Positions 1-5,968 of a stretch of 7,223 nucleotides of DNA are shown in pieces. Source of the DNA: Synergistaceae bacterium (GTDB lineage Bacteria > Synergistota > Synergistia > Synergistales > Aminobacteriaceae); contig JAFSLR010000287.1 of NCBI GenBank assembly GCA_017448375.1, positions 1-7,223 of the forward strand. The letters run 5' to 3'. The notes below the pieces were generated by a model. It was not told the DNA's origin, did not search any database, and was given only the letters and a program-made list of their open reading frames with translations. The position numbers and the translations under genes were made by a program. Each line of letters begins with the position of its first letter. Positions within the stretch are counted from its first letter, which is position 1.

Positions 1-43
1 GCTCAGTACTCAGACAAAAACAATGATGTCTCATAATCACAGC

Positions 44-48
44 GGAGG
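44..48 (+). promoter_or_regulatory. Ribosome binding site of nfeD
   Basis: GGAGG lies 10 bases before ATG 59. It decides the start, because the in-frame ATGs at 23 and 26 lie upstream of it and would put a polar 12-residue stretch before the signal peptide. Confidence 0.8.
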
Positions 49-58
49 AATTGAAACC

Positions 59-1345
59 ATGAAAAAAATATTATGCGTAATACTCCTGACTCTGCTATGC
101 GTCCCGGCAAACGCAAAATCAACCGTAACACTCGCGGAATTATCCGGCACAGTCGGGGTCCAAATGGAAGAATTTGTACGCGACACCGTAAGAGCCTCAG
201 AGCTTAACGGCGACTCCCTTCTCATCTTCCAGCTTGACACCCCCGGAGGACTCGTTGAGGCAATGCGCGGAATCGTCCAGTCCATATTGTCATCTCAAGT
301 CCCCGTAGCAGTCTGGATTCCCCCCGGAGGAAGGGCAGCAAGCGCGGGAGCATTCATCGTACAGTCAGCACACATAGCGGCCATGTCCCCCGGAACTAAC
401 ATCGGAGCAGCTCACCCTGTTACAGGAGGCGGAGAGAACATTCCCGAAGGCGACATGAACAAGAAAGTCATGAACGACCTTAAAGCCCAAATGCGTTCCG
501 TAGTTCAGCTCAGGGGACGTAACGTTGAGACCGCAGAAATGATGATTGTTGAAAGCATATCGCTTACGGCTGATGAGGCACTCAGAGAAGGCGCAATCGA
601 CATCATAGCGGGCGACATTAATTCGCTCATTAAGGCCGTATCAGGAAGAAGAGTCAAAAACGGTTCGCAGTCCGTGAAAATTAATCTTGACGATGAAGTT
701 ACAGTCTCAAGAGTCAACATGTCATTCACGGAGCAGATTATCCAGTTCGTATCAAGCCCCGAAATCGCATACCTTCTTTTATCCGGCGGAATGATGGCTA
801 TATTCTTCGAGATTATTACGCCCGGAGGATTCATTCTCGGCACAACTGGAGGCGTAATGTTATTGCTTGGTGCTATCGGCCTCAAAATGCTTCCGTTTAA
901 CTGGGCTGGAATCGTTCTCGTTGTTGCGGGAATAATCTTAATGTGTGCCGACATCATAGCGGGTACTTCAGGGGTGTTAATGCTTCTTGGGATTCCTGTT
1001 ATGTGTATCGGCGGAGTATTTTTGTTCCGTGCGCCGGGCGGTGAATTGCTCCAAATCTCATTGTCATTCATTGCCGGAATTGCTATTGCTCTTGGGATAT
1101 GTTTCGGGTTAATGGCGTATTTCATCGTTAAGGGATTACGGCGGAAAGTCTCAACAGGAAGACAAGGTATGATAGGTCTTACGGCTGAAGTGATTTCTGA
1201 CATTGGCGAGGGATTCGGGCAAGTTAAATGTCATGGTGAAATTTGGCGGGCAAGGTCTGACGGCGGGGAAATTCCTGCTGGTCATGAAGGAGTCGTGAGA
1301 GCTGTTGACGGTATGACGCTCATAATTTCGGAGAGACAGCAATAA
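59..1345 (+). CDS. nfeD: NfeD-family membrane serine protease (long form, ClpP-like + OB fold)
   Basis: Membrane-anchored protein of 428 residues with the full long-form NfeD layout. Residues 1-19 are a signal peptide ending in ANA. Residues ~22-195 are a ClpP/crotonase-like domain with DTPGG (60-64) as the probable oxyanion-forming loop and Ser95 in RAASAGAFI. Lys136 lies 41 residues later, the same spacing as the Ser97/Lys138 dyad of Pyrococcus PH1510, so the protease site looks intact. Residues ~236-357 hold four or five hydrophobic membrane segments. Residues ~362-428 form the C-terminal OB-fold domain (GEIWRARS, then G-x-x-G-x-V). Family members cleave stomatin/SPFH proteins and act in membrane quality control; the usual SPFH partner gene is not downstream and could only lie upstream of the window. 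ATG 59 is chosen over an in-frame ATG at 23 because it follows GGAGG and opens directly into MKKILCVILL. The gene converges with a DUF362 gene. Confidence 0.93.
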   Translation: MKKILCVILLTLLCVPANAKSTVTLAELSGTVGVQMEEFVRDTVRASELNGDSLLIFQLDTPGGLVEAMRGIVQSILSSQVPVAVWIPPGGRAASAGAFIVQSAHIAAMSPGTNIGAAHPVTGGGENIPEGDMNKKVMNDLKAQMRSVVQLRGRNVETAEMMIVESISLTADEALREGAIDIIAGDINSLIKAVSGRRVKNGSQSVKINLDDEVTVSRVNMSFTEQIIQFVSSPEIAYLLLSGGMMAIFFEIITPGGFILGTTGGVMLLLGAIGLKMLPFNWAGIVLVVAGIILMCADIIAGTSGVLMLLGIPVMCIGGVFLFRAPGGELLQISLSFIAGIAIALGICFGLMAYFIVKGLRRKVSTGRQGMIGLTAEVISDIGEGFGQVKCHGEIWRARSDGGEIPAGHEGVVRAVDGMTLIISERQQ

Positions 1346-1352
1346 CTCACAC

Positions 1353-1395
1353 AATAAAACGCGCAGTGCCGGGTGATTTTCCTGACACTGCGTGT
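1353..1395 (-). terminator. Rho-independent terminator for the DUF362 gene
   Basis: Bases 1359-1368 pair with 1386-1395 (ten pairs including one G-U; core CGCAGTG/CACTGCG) around a 17-base loop. Read on the minus strand the hairpin runs into GTTTTATT (1360-1353), the usual order of stem then T-tract. On the plus strand it is followed by GTAATCTAAGG with no T-run, so it should stop minus-strand transcription better than nfeD transcription. It sits about 60 bases beyond the DUF362 stop codon. Confidence 0.65.
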
Positions 1396-1457
1396 AATCT
1401 AAGGGGTAAGGATACAAACTTCGATGACATATTTCGCGGGTGAATATTGTACAACTA

Positions 1458-2522
1458 TTAGAACATTTCCGCTATACTTTTTGCATTCGGGGGACATCCT
1501 TTAACATTTCTTTTTGCCCCCGAACAGCATCGCCCAATCCCCAAAGCACCTTCAGGAATATTTTTCCCGCGCCAGCCCTGACCGATATATATCTCCTGCC
1601 CTCTGCCTTTGCTTTCAGTGTAGAGCGCACGAATCAACGCAGCATAGCACGCCGAACACGCAGAGTCCTCATGAACATTCCGCGCAAGATGAGCGACTCT
1701 CCCTGAAGGACGCGGATATTTCCCGGCATTTTCGGGCTCATTCAGTGAGATTATGTCATCGGGCGTGAATTTCGTTGAACCGGCTCCCCATTTCTCCGCA
1801 ATCTGTATATACGGAACATCGAACAGATCCAGCCCCATTAAGCTCGCCCCGTAAGCATCAATCATAACAGGATCAGTCCCGCAGAACATTCTGTTTGTCT
1901 GAACGGGATTCCCGCCTTCCTCGAAGTTCAAATCTCCGCAAATACTGTCAACAATAATCAGTCCCGGCTTAAGCACAGACCCTAAAGCCGCAATAGGCCG
2001 AGTGAGTCCGATTGCGTGAAATCTGCTTTTCTCTTTGTCGGGCAGACAGCCTTTAAGGTTCTTCAACGCACATGTCATTTTCGTCTGGCAATGTCCCTTC
2101 AAGACAGGAAGATTTACCAGAAATCCCGCGTCAAGTGCAAGCGAACAAATCTCAAGAGGCCCGATAGGTGAGTCAACTTTGCGAGTCTTGTCGTGCTTTA
2201 AGTCGGTGAACTTCACGTTGTAGCGTTTGCAGACTTCATCATATCCAGCGCGTTTCATGGCCGGCATTGTCGCAGCTCCTACCCAGCTTCCTTCGGCTAT
2301 AATGATGTCATTGATACCGTTTTCCCTGAAATATTCTATGCACCCCGAAAGGACTCCTGCGTGAGTCGTTGCGCCGTTTTCGGGTGAACCTGCCACTACA
2401 AGGTTAGGTTTGAGGACGATATTAGCCCCCGAAGGTACGAGACTCAATGCGTTAATCGCGTCAAGAAGTGAGAGAGTCATTGAGTGCGAGTCAGTTCCGT
2501 AAATGTTATAGATTTTTCCCAT
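1458..2522 (-). CDS. DUF362 domain-containing protein with cysteine-rich C-terminus
   Basis: 354-residue protein with no signal peptide, so probably cytoplasmic. Stretches I recognise as typical of DUF362 are KPNLV (38-42) followed by TTHAGVLSG (52-60), the central KGHCQTKMTCALKNLKGCLPD (142-162) with a nearby RFHAIG, and CGTDPVMIDAYGASLMGLD (214-232). The last ~70 residues carry Cys289, Cys292, Cys332, Cys333 and Cys343 (the last in GCPP). Many DUF362 proteins carry ferredoxin-like iron-sulfur segments; here the spacing (C-x2-C, then CC-x9-C) is not a standard ferredoxin motif, so metal or cluster binding is only a possibility. The biochemical role of the family is not established to my knowledge. 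ATG at 2522 follows AAGGAGGG (2540-2533 on the minus strand). The gene diverges from the solute-binding-protein operon and converges with nfeD, and appears to be a single-gene unit. Confidence 0.88.
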   Translation of the reverse strand: MGKIYNIYGTDSHSMTLSLLDAINALSLVPSGANIVLKPNLVVAGSPENGATTHAGVLSGCIEYFRENGINDIIIAEGSWVGAATMPAMKRAGYDEVCKRYNVKFTDLKHDKTRKVDSPIGPLEICSLALDAGFLVNLPVLKGHCQTKMTCALKNLKGCLPDKEKSRFHAIGLTRPIAALGSVLKPGLIIVDSICGDLNFEEGGNPVQTNRMFCGTDPVMIDAYGASLMGLDLFDVPYIQIAEKWGAGSTKFTPDDIISLNEPENAGKYPRPSGRVAHLARNVHEDSACSACYAALIRALYTESKGRGQEIYIGQGWRGKNIPEGALGIGRCCSGAKRNVKGCPPNAKSIAEMF

Positions 2523-2641
2523 AAAATTTTTACCCTCCTTTAATGTTTAATTTTATTACAGGAGACAAAATATTTATCCCTTCAAAGGCTCAGAGTGTTT
2601 ACGGGATTTAATGTAAAATATAAGCAGGAAGGTGAAATGAA
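2523..2641. promoter_or_regulatory. Divergent intergenic region, presumed promoters both ways
   Basis: A 119-base, A+T-rich gap separates the divergent DUF362 gene and the five-gene operon, so both promoters should lie here. It holds the two ribosome binding sites. I see A+T-rich -10-like stretches (for example TATTTA at 2571-2576 on the plus strand) but no pair of good -35/-10 boxes with correct spacing on either strand. TATAAG at 2619-2624 abuts the ribosome binding site and is too close to be the operon's -10. No clear operator palindrome was found by eye. Confidence 0.4.
2626..2632 (+). promoter_or_regulatory. Ribosome binding site of the first operon gene (TTG start)
   Basis: AGGAAGG lies 9 bases before TTG 2642. 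The nearby GTG (2632) and ATG (2637) lead straight to a TGA and cannot serve, which leaves TTG 2642 as the start. Confidence 0.7.
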
Positions 2642-3268
2642 TTGATACAAAAAGTAACAAGCGAAAAAGTAAAAATCACAAACACAGGTTCAGGAATGGA
2701 ACACGCCCTGACAGTCGCAGAACAAACCGCCGGATTCATGAACATCTCCGCAAAAGACAAGCTCCGTCTCCGTCTTCTGTCTGAGGAAATGTTCAGCATG
2801 ATTCGTACTGTCGCAGGAAACTTCAGCGCATACTTCTGGCTTGAGGCCGAATCGAATCTATGCACCCTTCATCTTGAGGCAAAATCCGAACTCGATTACC
2901 CAAAGCAGCAGGAGCTAATCTCAGTCTCAACAACCGGGAAAAATTCCGCAAAACTCGGTATCATGGACAAGATTCGCGGAATGATTGAGGCGGGTATTTA
3001 CGGCTTCGAGGAAAGTTTCAGGATTCAATCCGAATACGGTACGGGCATGTTCCCTTACGGCGCAATAGGCATTCCCGATGACGGCATGACTGACGCTCTT
3101 TATGCGTGGTCAATGGAGAAGTACAAGAAGGACGTTGAAGAGAAACGCATTGATGACCCCGACTCTTATGATGAGCTGGAGAAATCAATAATCGCAAATC
3201 TCGCTGACGATGTGAAAGTCGGAATCAACAAAGACCGAATCGAAATTATAATAGTAAAAAAATTTTAG
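2642..3268 (+). CDS. Putative degenerate RsbW/histidine-kinase-like ATPase-fold protein
   Basis: 208-residue soluble protein without signal peptide, first gene of the operon. The layout recalls anti-sigma-factor/GHKL ATPase-fold proteins: an N-terminal helix 'MEHALTVAEQTAGFM', then LRLRLLSEEMFSMI (41-54) where RsbW-type proteins have the N-box helix, a strand pair (62-84), GKNSAKLGIMDKIRGMIE (99-116) where a glycine-rich ATP-lid helix would be, and a final strand pair VKVGINKDRIEIIIVKKF (191-208). The N-box asparagine after the glutamate appears to be Ser or Met here, and clear DxGxG and GxG boxes are absent, so ATP binding is doubtful. A charged segment of about 65 residues (123-187) lies between the core and the last strands. 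If the fold is right, a regulatory or protein-binding role is likelier than catalysis. The TTG start is set by the upstream AGGAAGG. The stop overlaps the next gene's ribosome binding site, which argues for co-translation. Confidence 0.55.
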   Translation: MIQKVTSEKVKITNTGSGMEHALTVAEQTAGFMNISAKDKLRLRLLSEEMFSMIRTVAGNFSAYFWLEAESNLCTLHLEAKSELDYPKQQELISVSTTGKNSAKLGIMDKIRGMIEAGIYGFEESFRIQSEYGTGMFPYGAIGIPDDGMTDALYAWSMEKYKKDVEEKRIDDPDSYDELEKSIIANLADDVKVGINKDRIEIIIVKKF

Positions 3269-3272
3269 GAGG
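3267..3272 (+). promoter_or_regulatory. Ribosome binding site of paralog A, overlapping the previous stop
   Basis: AGGAGG begins inside the TAG stop codon (3266-3268) of the upstream gene and lies 8 bases before TTG 3281. It supports TTG as the start; the protein then begins MKKFLCAFSL, like its paralogs. Confidence 0.8.
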
Positions 3273-3280
3273 CATTCAAA

Positions 3281-4201
3281 TTGAAAAAATTTTTATGCGC
3301 GTTTTCTCTCGTTTTGGTTATGTGCGTTTCGTGCATGGCCGCTCAGAATGACAAAGTCGACTCAGGAGTCCTCACTTACTTGGGAACAACTGAAGGCGAG
3401 TTTCAGGAAGCACTTGACGATTTGAGAAAAGCATTAACCCCGCTCATCTCAGAAGAGTCAGCAAAACAAGAATGGGAAGACTATGACTTGCTCGAAGGAT
3501 TCCTCTCTGAACTCGTGAAAGCAAGAAGAGTCGTACATTTCTATGACTCCCTGCTCGCTATGCAAATGGCTCTCAGAGCTAGGCACATTGACGAAATGGT
3601 ACTCCCCGAACCCGTCGTAATGTACCTCATCGCAAATAACCCGGCAGAATATGAGATTCAATTCTCCCTTAACATGATGCCGTCAACAATATCATTCGGA
3701 TTCAAAGCCGGAAATAATGCCCTCAAGAATGATTTTGACAAGGCAATTAAGGCCATGAAGAAAGATGGCACGCTCATGACGATTCAGGAGAGATTCATAA
3801 CCAACATCGGAGCAGGTGAGCCAGAAGAAGTAAAATTCACCGAGTTCAAAGGCTCAAAGCCCATCAAAGTCGCCGTAACAGGAGACCTTCCCCCAATCGA
3901 CTACATAGCCGCTGACGGACGCGCAACAGGTTACAACACAGCAATACTCGCCGAAATCGGGAAACGCCTCAAGCGCAATATCCGCATAATCAGTGTCGAC
4001 GCTGGAGGAAGATCCGCCGCCCTCGCATCAGAACGCGCAGATGTCGTATTCTGGTACAGGAACACCGAAGGCATTAAGACCCCAAAGAAAGTCGGCAGAA
4101 ACCTTAAAGGCGTAATGATTGACTCCCCCGTAAACGGCGTAATTCTCTCCGAGCCTTATTACGAATGGGACACGGATTTAGTTGTCGGAAGGTCAAAGTA
4201 A
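3281..4201 (+). CDS. Secreted SBP_bac_3-like solute-binding protein, paralog A (permuted domain order)
   Basis: 306 residues, longest of the four paralogs. Residues 1-20 are a signal peptide; CVSC (15-18) might be a weak lipobox, but CMA|AQ is an alternative signal peptidase I site. First half: 'SGVLTYLGTTEGEF' (28-41), then FYDSLLAMQMALRARHIDEMVLPE (87-110), then FGFKAGNNALKNDFDKAIKAMKKDGTLMTIQERF (139-172). In ordinary family 3 binding proteins these are the lobe 2 start, the 'aLxxGxxDaVvxD' segment and the C-terminal helix. Second half: IKVAVTGDLPPIDYIAADG (195-213), AILAEIGKRL (221-230), ADVVFWY (253-259) and ILSEPYYEWDTDLVV (288-302), normally the N-terminal lobe 1. Compared with its paralogs it has about 20 extra residues at 55-82 and about 15 at 264-280. 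Probably binds a small solute outside the membrane; ligand unknown. Starts at TTG, 12 bases after the upstream gene. Confidence 0.75.
   Translation: MKKFLCAFSLVLVMCVSCMAAQNDKVDSGVLTYLGTTEGEFQEALDDLRKALTPLISEESAKQEWEDYDLLEGFLSELVKARRVVHFYDSLLAMQMALRARHIDEMVLPEPVVMYLIANNPAEYEIQFSLNMMPSTISFGFKAGNNALKNDFDKAIKAMKKDGTLMTIQERFITNIGAGEPEEVKFTEFKGSKPIKVAVTGDLPPIDYIAADGRATGYNTAILAEIGKRLKRNIRIISVDAGGRSAALASERADVVFWYRNTEGIKTPKKVGRNLKGVMIDSPVNGVILSEPYYEWDTDLVVGRSK
4187..4192 (+). promoter_or_regulatory. Ribosome binding site of paralog B, inside the end of paralog A
   Basis: GGAAGG lies in the last codons of paralog A, 10 bases before TTG 4203. It selects TTG 4203 over the in-frame TTG at 4182, which lies upstream of this site and would add seven polar residues before the signal peptide. 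Confidence 0.7.
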
Positions 4202-4202
4202 C

Positions 4203-5075
4203 TTGAGGAAATTAATTTTTTCGTTCGCGTTAATTCTGGGGCTGTGTGCTTTGTCATACGGCCTCGAAAAGCGCGTTATCGTTCTCGGAATGCTTGAGAA
4301 ACTCAACTCAACGGAGGAAGCATTTTCTCAGGAATGGCAGAAATCATTTGCCCCGAACAATGAACTTCTCGAAGTCCGCGTCAAATTCTATCCCAACTTG
4401 AATGCGCTCCAAATGGCACTCAACGCCGGAGAGATTAAGCACATAGTATTGCCCGAAGTAACAGCAGAGTATCTCATGAATCAGAATCCCGAATATGAGT
4501 CAGTCCTCGTTTTGCACTCAAAGGGAATGGGACTCGCTTTCGGCTTCAGGGCTGACAGCGAAGGACTCCGGGACTCTTTCAGCCGTGCTATAACTTCAAT
4601 GCGTGATGACTGGACATTGTCCGCGCTTGAGGGAATGTACCTCGCAAGACCCGGATTAAATCCCCCGAAGCCCGTTGAGTTCCAGAAATTTGACGGTGCC
4701 GGAACGGTTCGCGCTGCTGTAACGGGAGATATTCCCCCTGTCGATTACATGGCCGATGACGGTACGCCCGCCGGGTTCAGCACTGCCGTACTTGCGGAGA
4801 TTGGGAAGCGTCTCGGAGTCAACATTGAGCTGATGAACATTGAGTCGGCTGCTAGGAGTTCCGCGCTTGCGTCTGGGCGTGCTGATGTGGTTTTCTGGTA
4901 CGAGGTCGTGAAGGGAGCACAGAATCAGCCGGATATACCCGAAGGAGTCATAGTGTCTGAGACGTATTACGACTGGGAGAAATTTATTCATCTCCGTAAG
5001 AAAGTTGATACGGGAAATTCGTGGAGCTGGAATATCTTTAACACCGATTTTCTTGACTTCTACATTCACAACTAA
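4203..5075 (+). CDS. Secreted SBP_bac_3-like solute-binding protein, paralog B (permuted domain order)
   Basis: 290 residues starting at TTG, one base after the paralog A stop, so translation is probably coupled. Residues 1-20 (MRKLIFSFALILGLCALSYG) are a signal peptide. Mature order: 'RVIVLGMLEKLNSTEEAF' (24-41), FYPNLNALQMALNAGEIKHIVLPEVTAEYL (62-91), LAFGFRADSEGLRDSFSRAITSMRDDWTLSALEGMY (111-146), a proline-rich linker, VRAAVTGDIPPVDYMADDGTPAGF (169-192), AVLAEIGKRLGVNIEL (195-210), ADVVFWYEV (227-235) and IVSETYYDWEKFIHLRK (250-266). The lobe 1 opening segment therefore lies in the C-terminal half, as in the paralogs. Odd points: the usual GT after DD is WT (DDWTL in place of DGTL), and about 24 residues follow the last shared hinge strand (VDTGNSWSWNIF...), absent from the other copies. 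Predicted to act outside the cytoplasmic membrane; ligand unknown. Confidence 0.75.
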   Translation: MRKLIFSFALILGLCALSYGLEKRVIVLGMLEKLNSTEEAFSQEWQKSFAPNNELLEVRVKFYPNLNALQMALNAGEIKHIVLPEVTAEYLMNQNPEYESVLVLHSKGMGLAFGFRADSEGLRDSFSRAITSMRDDWTLSALEGMYLARPGLNPPKPVEFQKFDGAGTVRAAVTGDIPPVDYMADDGTPAGFSTAVLAEIGKRLGVNIELMNIESAARSSALASGRADVVFWYEVVKGAQNQPDIPEGVIVSETYYDWEKFIHLRKKVDTGNSWSWNIFNTDFLDFYIHN

Positions 5076-5080
5076 AGGAG
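5074..5080 (+). promoter_or_regulatory. Ribosome binding site of paralog C (GTG start)
   Basis: AAAGGAG overlaps the paralog B stop (TAA 5073-5075) and lies 8 bases before GTG 5089. It favours GTG 5089 over the in-frame ATG at 5005, which lies inside paralog B and would put 28 residues before the signal peptide. Confidence 0.8.
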
Positions 5081-5088
5081 CTGGAAAC

Positions 5089-5952
5089 GTGAAGAAATTA
5101 TTTTTTGCGTTAATGATTGCGGCCATGTTAAGCGGGGCTGCTTTTGCTGACGATGATTACGTGGGAATGCTTACACGCTTGCGCACATCCCCTGATGAGT
5201 TCTTCAACCTTATGCGTAACACCTGGGCGACTCAGGGCTGGGCGATACTCGGAGGCGACCACACTACAAGCAAAGCACGATTCTACGACTCACTGTCTCA
5301 AATGCAGATGGCGTTATCTCGCGGAGATATTGACGAGATGATTTTGCCTGATTTCGTGGCTGAATATCTCCTCAAGACCAGCAAGAATTACACACCCTGC
5401 TGTATCTCAAACTCAGGGCAGATGACTCTATGTTTCGGTTTCATGAAGAACCGTCAGCACCTTTTAGCCCGCTGGAACTCCGCAATAATCTCAATGAGGA
5501 ATGACTTTACGCTCTCAGGACTCTTCCAGAAGTACGTAAAGAATTTCCCGCCCGATGAAACCTATGATGCAATTTACGGTATCAACAAACGTCAGCGCGA
5601 AAAGGCCAACAGAGTCAAATTCGAGAGCTTTGCGGGCGCACCTGTCGTGAAAGTTGCGGTTACGGGAGATTTGCCGCCGGTTGATTTTGTTGACGAGGCA
5701 GGTTACGCAGCGGGATACAGTACTGCGGTGCTTGCGGAAATAGGACGGAGGCTTCAGATCAATATTGAGATTATTCAGGTTGATACGGCCTCAAGAACAG
5801 CGGCTATTGTTTCGGGAAAAGCTGATGTAGTTTTCTGGTACGAGGTAAGCAAGATGACGGACAAATATCTTGATGTCCCTGAAGAAGTCCTAATCTCAGA
5901 GCCTTATCTCGAATGGAACACTTTTATGCACCTCAAATTTGACGAAGATTAA
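5089..5952 (+). CDS. Secreted SBP_bac_3-like solute-binding protein, paralog C (permuted domain order)
   Basis: 287 residues from a GTG start. The signal peptide (1-20) ends in a textbook AFA|DD signal peptidase I site, so the protein is probably released and not a lipoprotein. Mature order: 'DDYVGMLTRLRTSPDEFF' (22-39), RFYDSLSQMQMALSRGDIDEMILPDFVAEYLL (64-95), LCFGFMKNRQHLLARWNSAIISMRNDFTLSGLFQKYV (114-150), a longer charged linker with KRQREK (167-172), VKVAVTGDLPPVDFVDEAGYAAGYSTAVLAEIGRRL (187-222), ADVVFWYEVS (245-254) and LISEPYLEWNTFMHLKF (268-284). The glycine of the usual DGTL is Phe here (NDFTL), and two adjacent cysteines (104-105) are peculiar to this copy, a possible disulfide source outside the cell. 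Fourth gene of the operon, 13 bases after paralog B. Same caveat as the paralogs: family assignment is by motif reading, ligand unknown. Confidence 0.75.
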   Translation: MKKLFFALMIAAMLSGAAFADDDYVGMLTRLRTSPDEFFNLMRNTWATQGWAILGGDHTTSKARFYDSLSQMQMALSRGDIDEMILPDFVAEYLLKTSKNYTPCCISNSGQMTLCFGFMKNRQHLLARWNSAIISMRNDFTLSGLFQKYVKNFPPDETYDAIYGINKRQREKANRVKFESFAGAPVVKVAVTGDLPPVDFVDEAGYAAGYSTAVLAEIGRRLQINIEIIQVDTASRTAAIVSGKADVVFWYEVSKMTDKYLDVPEEVLISEPYLEWNTFMHLKFDED

Positions 5953-5958
5953 AGGAGG
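5953..5958 (+). promoter_or_regulatory. Ribosome binding site of paralog D
   Basis: AGGAGG follows the paralog C stop (TAA 5950-5952) directly and lies 10 bases before ATG 5969. It rules against an in-frame ATG at 5939 inside paralog C. Confidence 0.85.
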
Positions 5959-5968
5959 ATTCTTACTC

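Noticed and set aside
1..36. Possible tail of an upstream plus-strand gene (AQYSDKNNDVS then TAA at 34-36)
   Set aside because: Eleven codons cannot be told from chance. Spacing to nfeD would suit an operon, but there is no motif to support it.
505..1203. Long open frame antisense to nfeD
   Set aside because: It lies opposite a confidently identified gene, its translation shows no domain-like pattern and is rich in Ile/Pro/Ser/Asn as expected from the complement, and there is no ribosome binding site logic.
2619..2624. TATAAG as a -10 box for the operon
   Set aside because: It is immediately next to the ribosome binding site, so a transcript from it would start within or after that site; no fitting -35 box is present.
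4656..5126. Open frame antisense across the paralog B/C junction
   Set aside because: It spans two well-supported genes and their ribosome binding site on the other strand; the translation has no recognisable family features.
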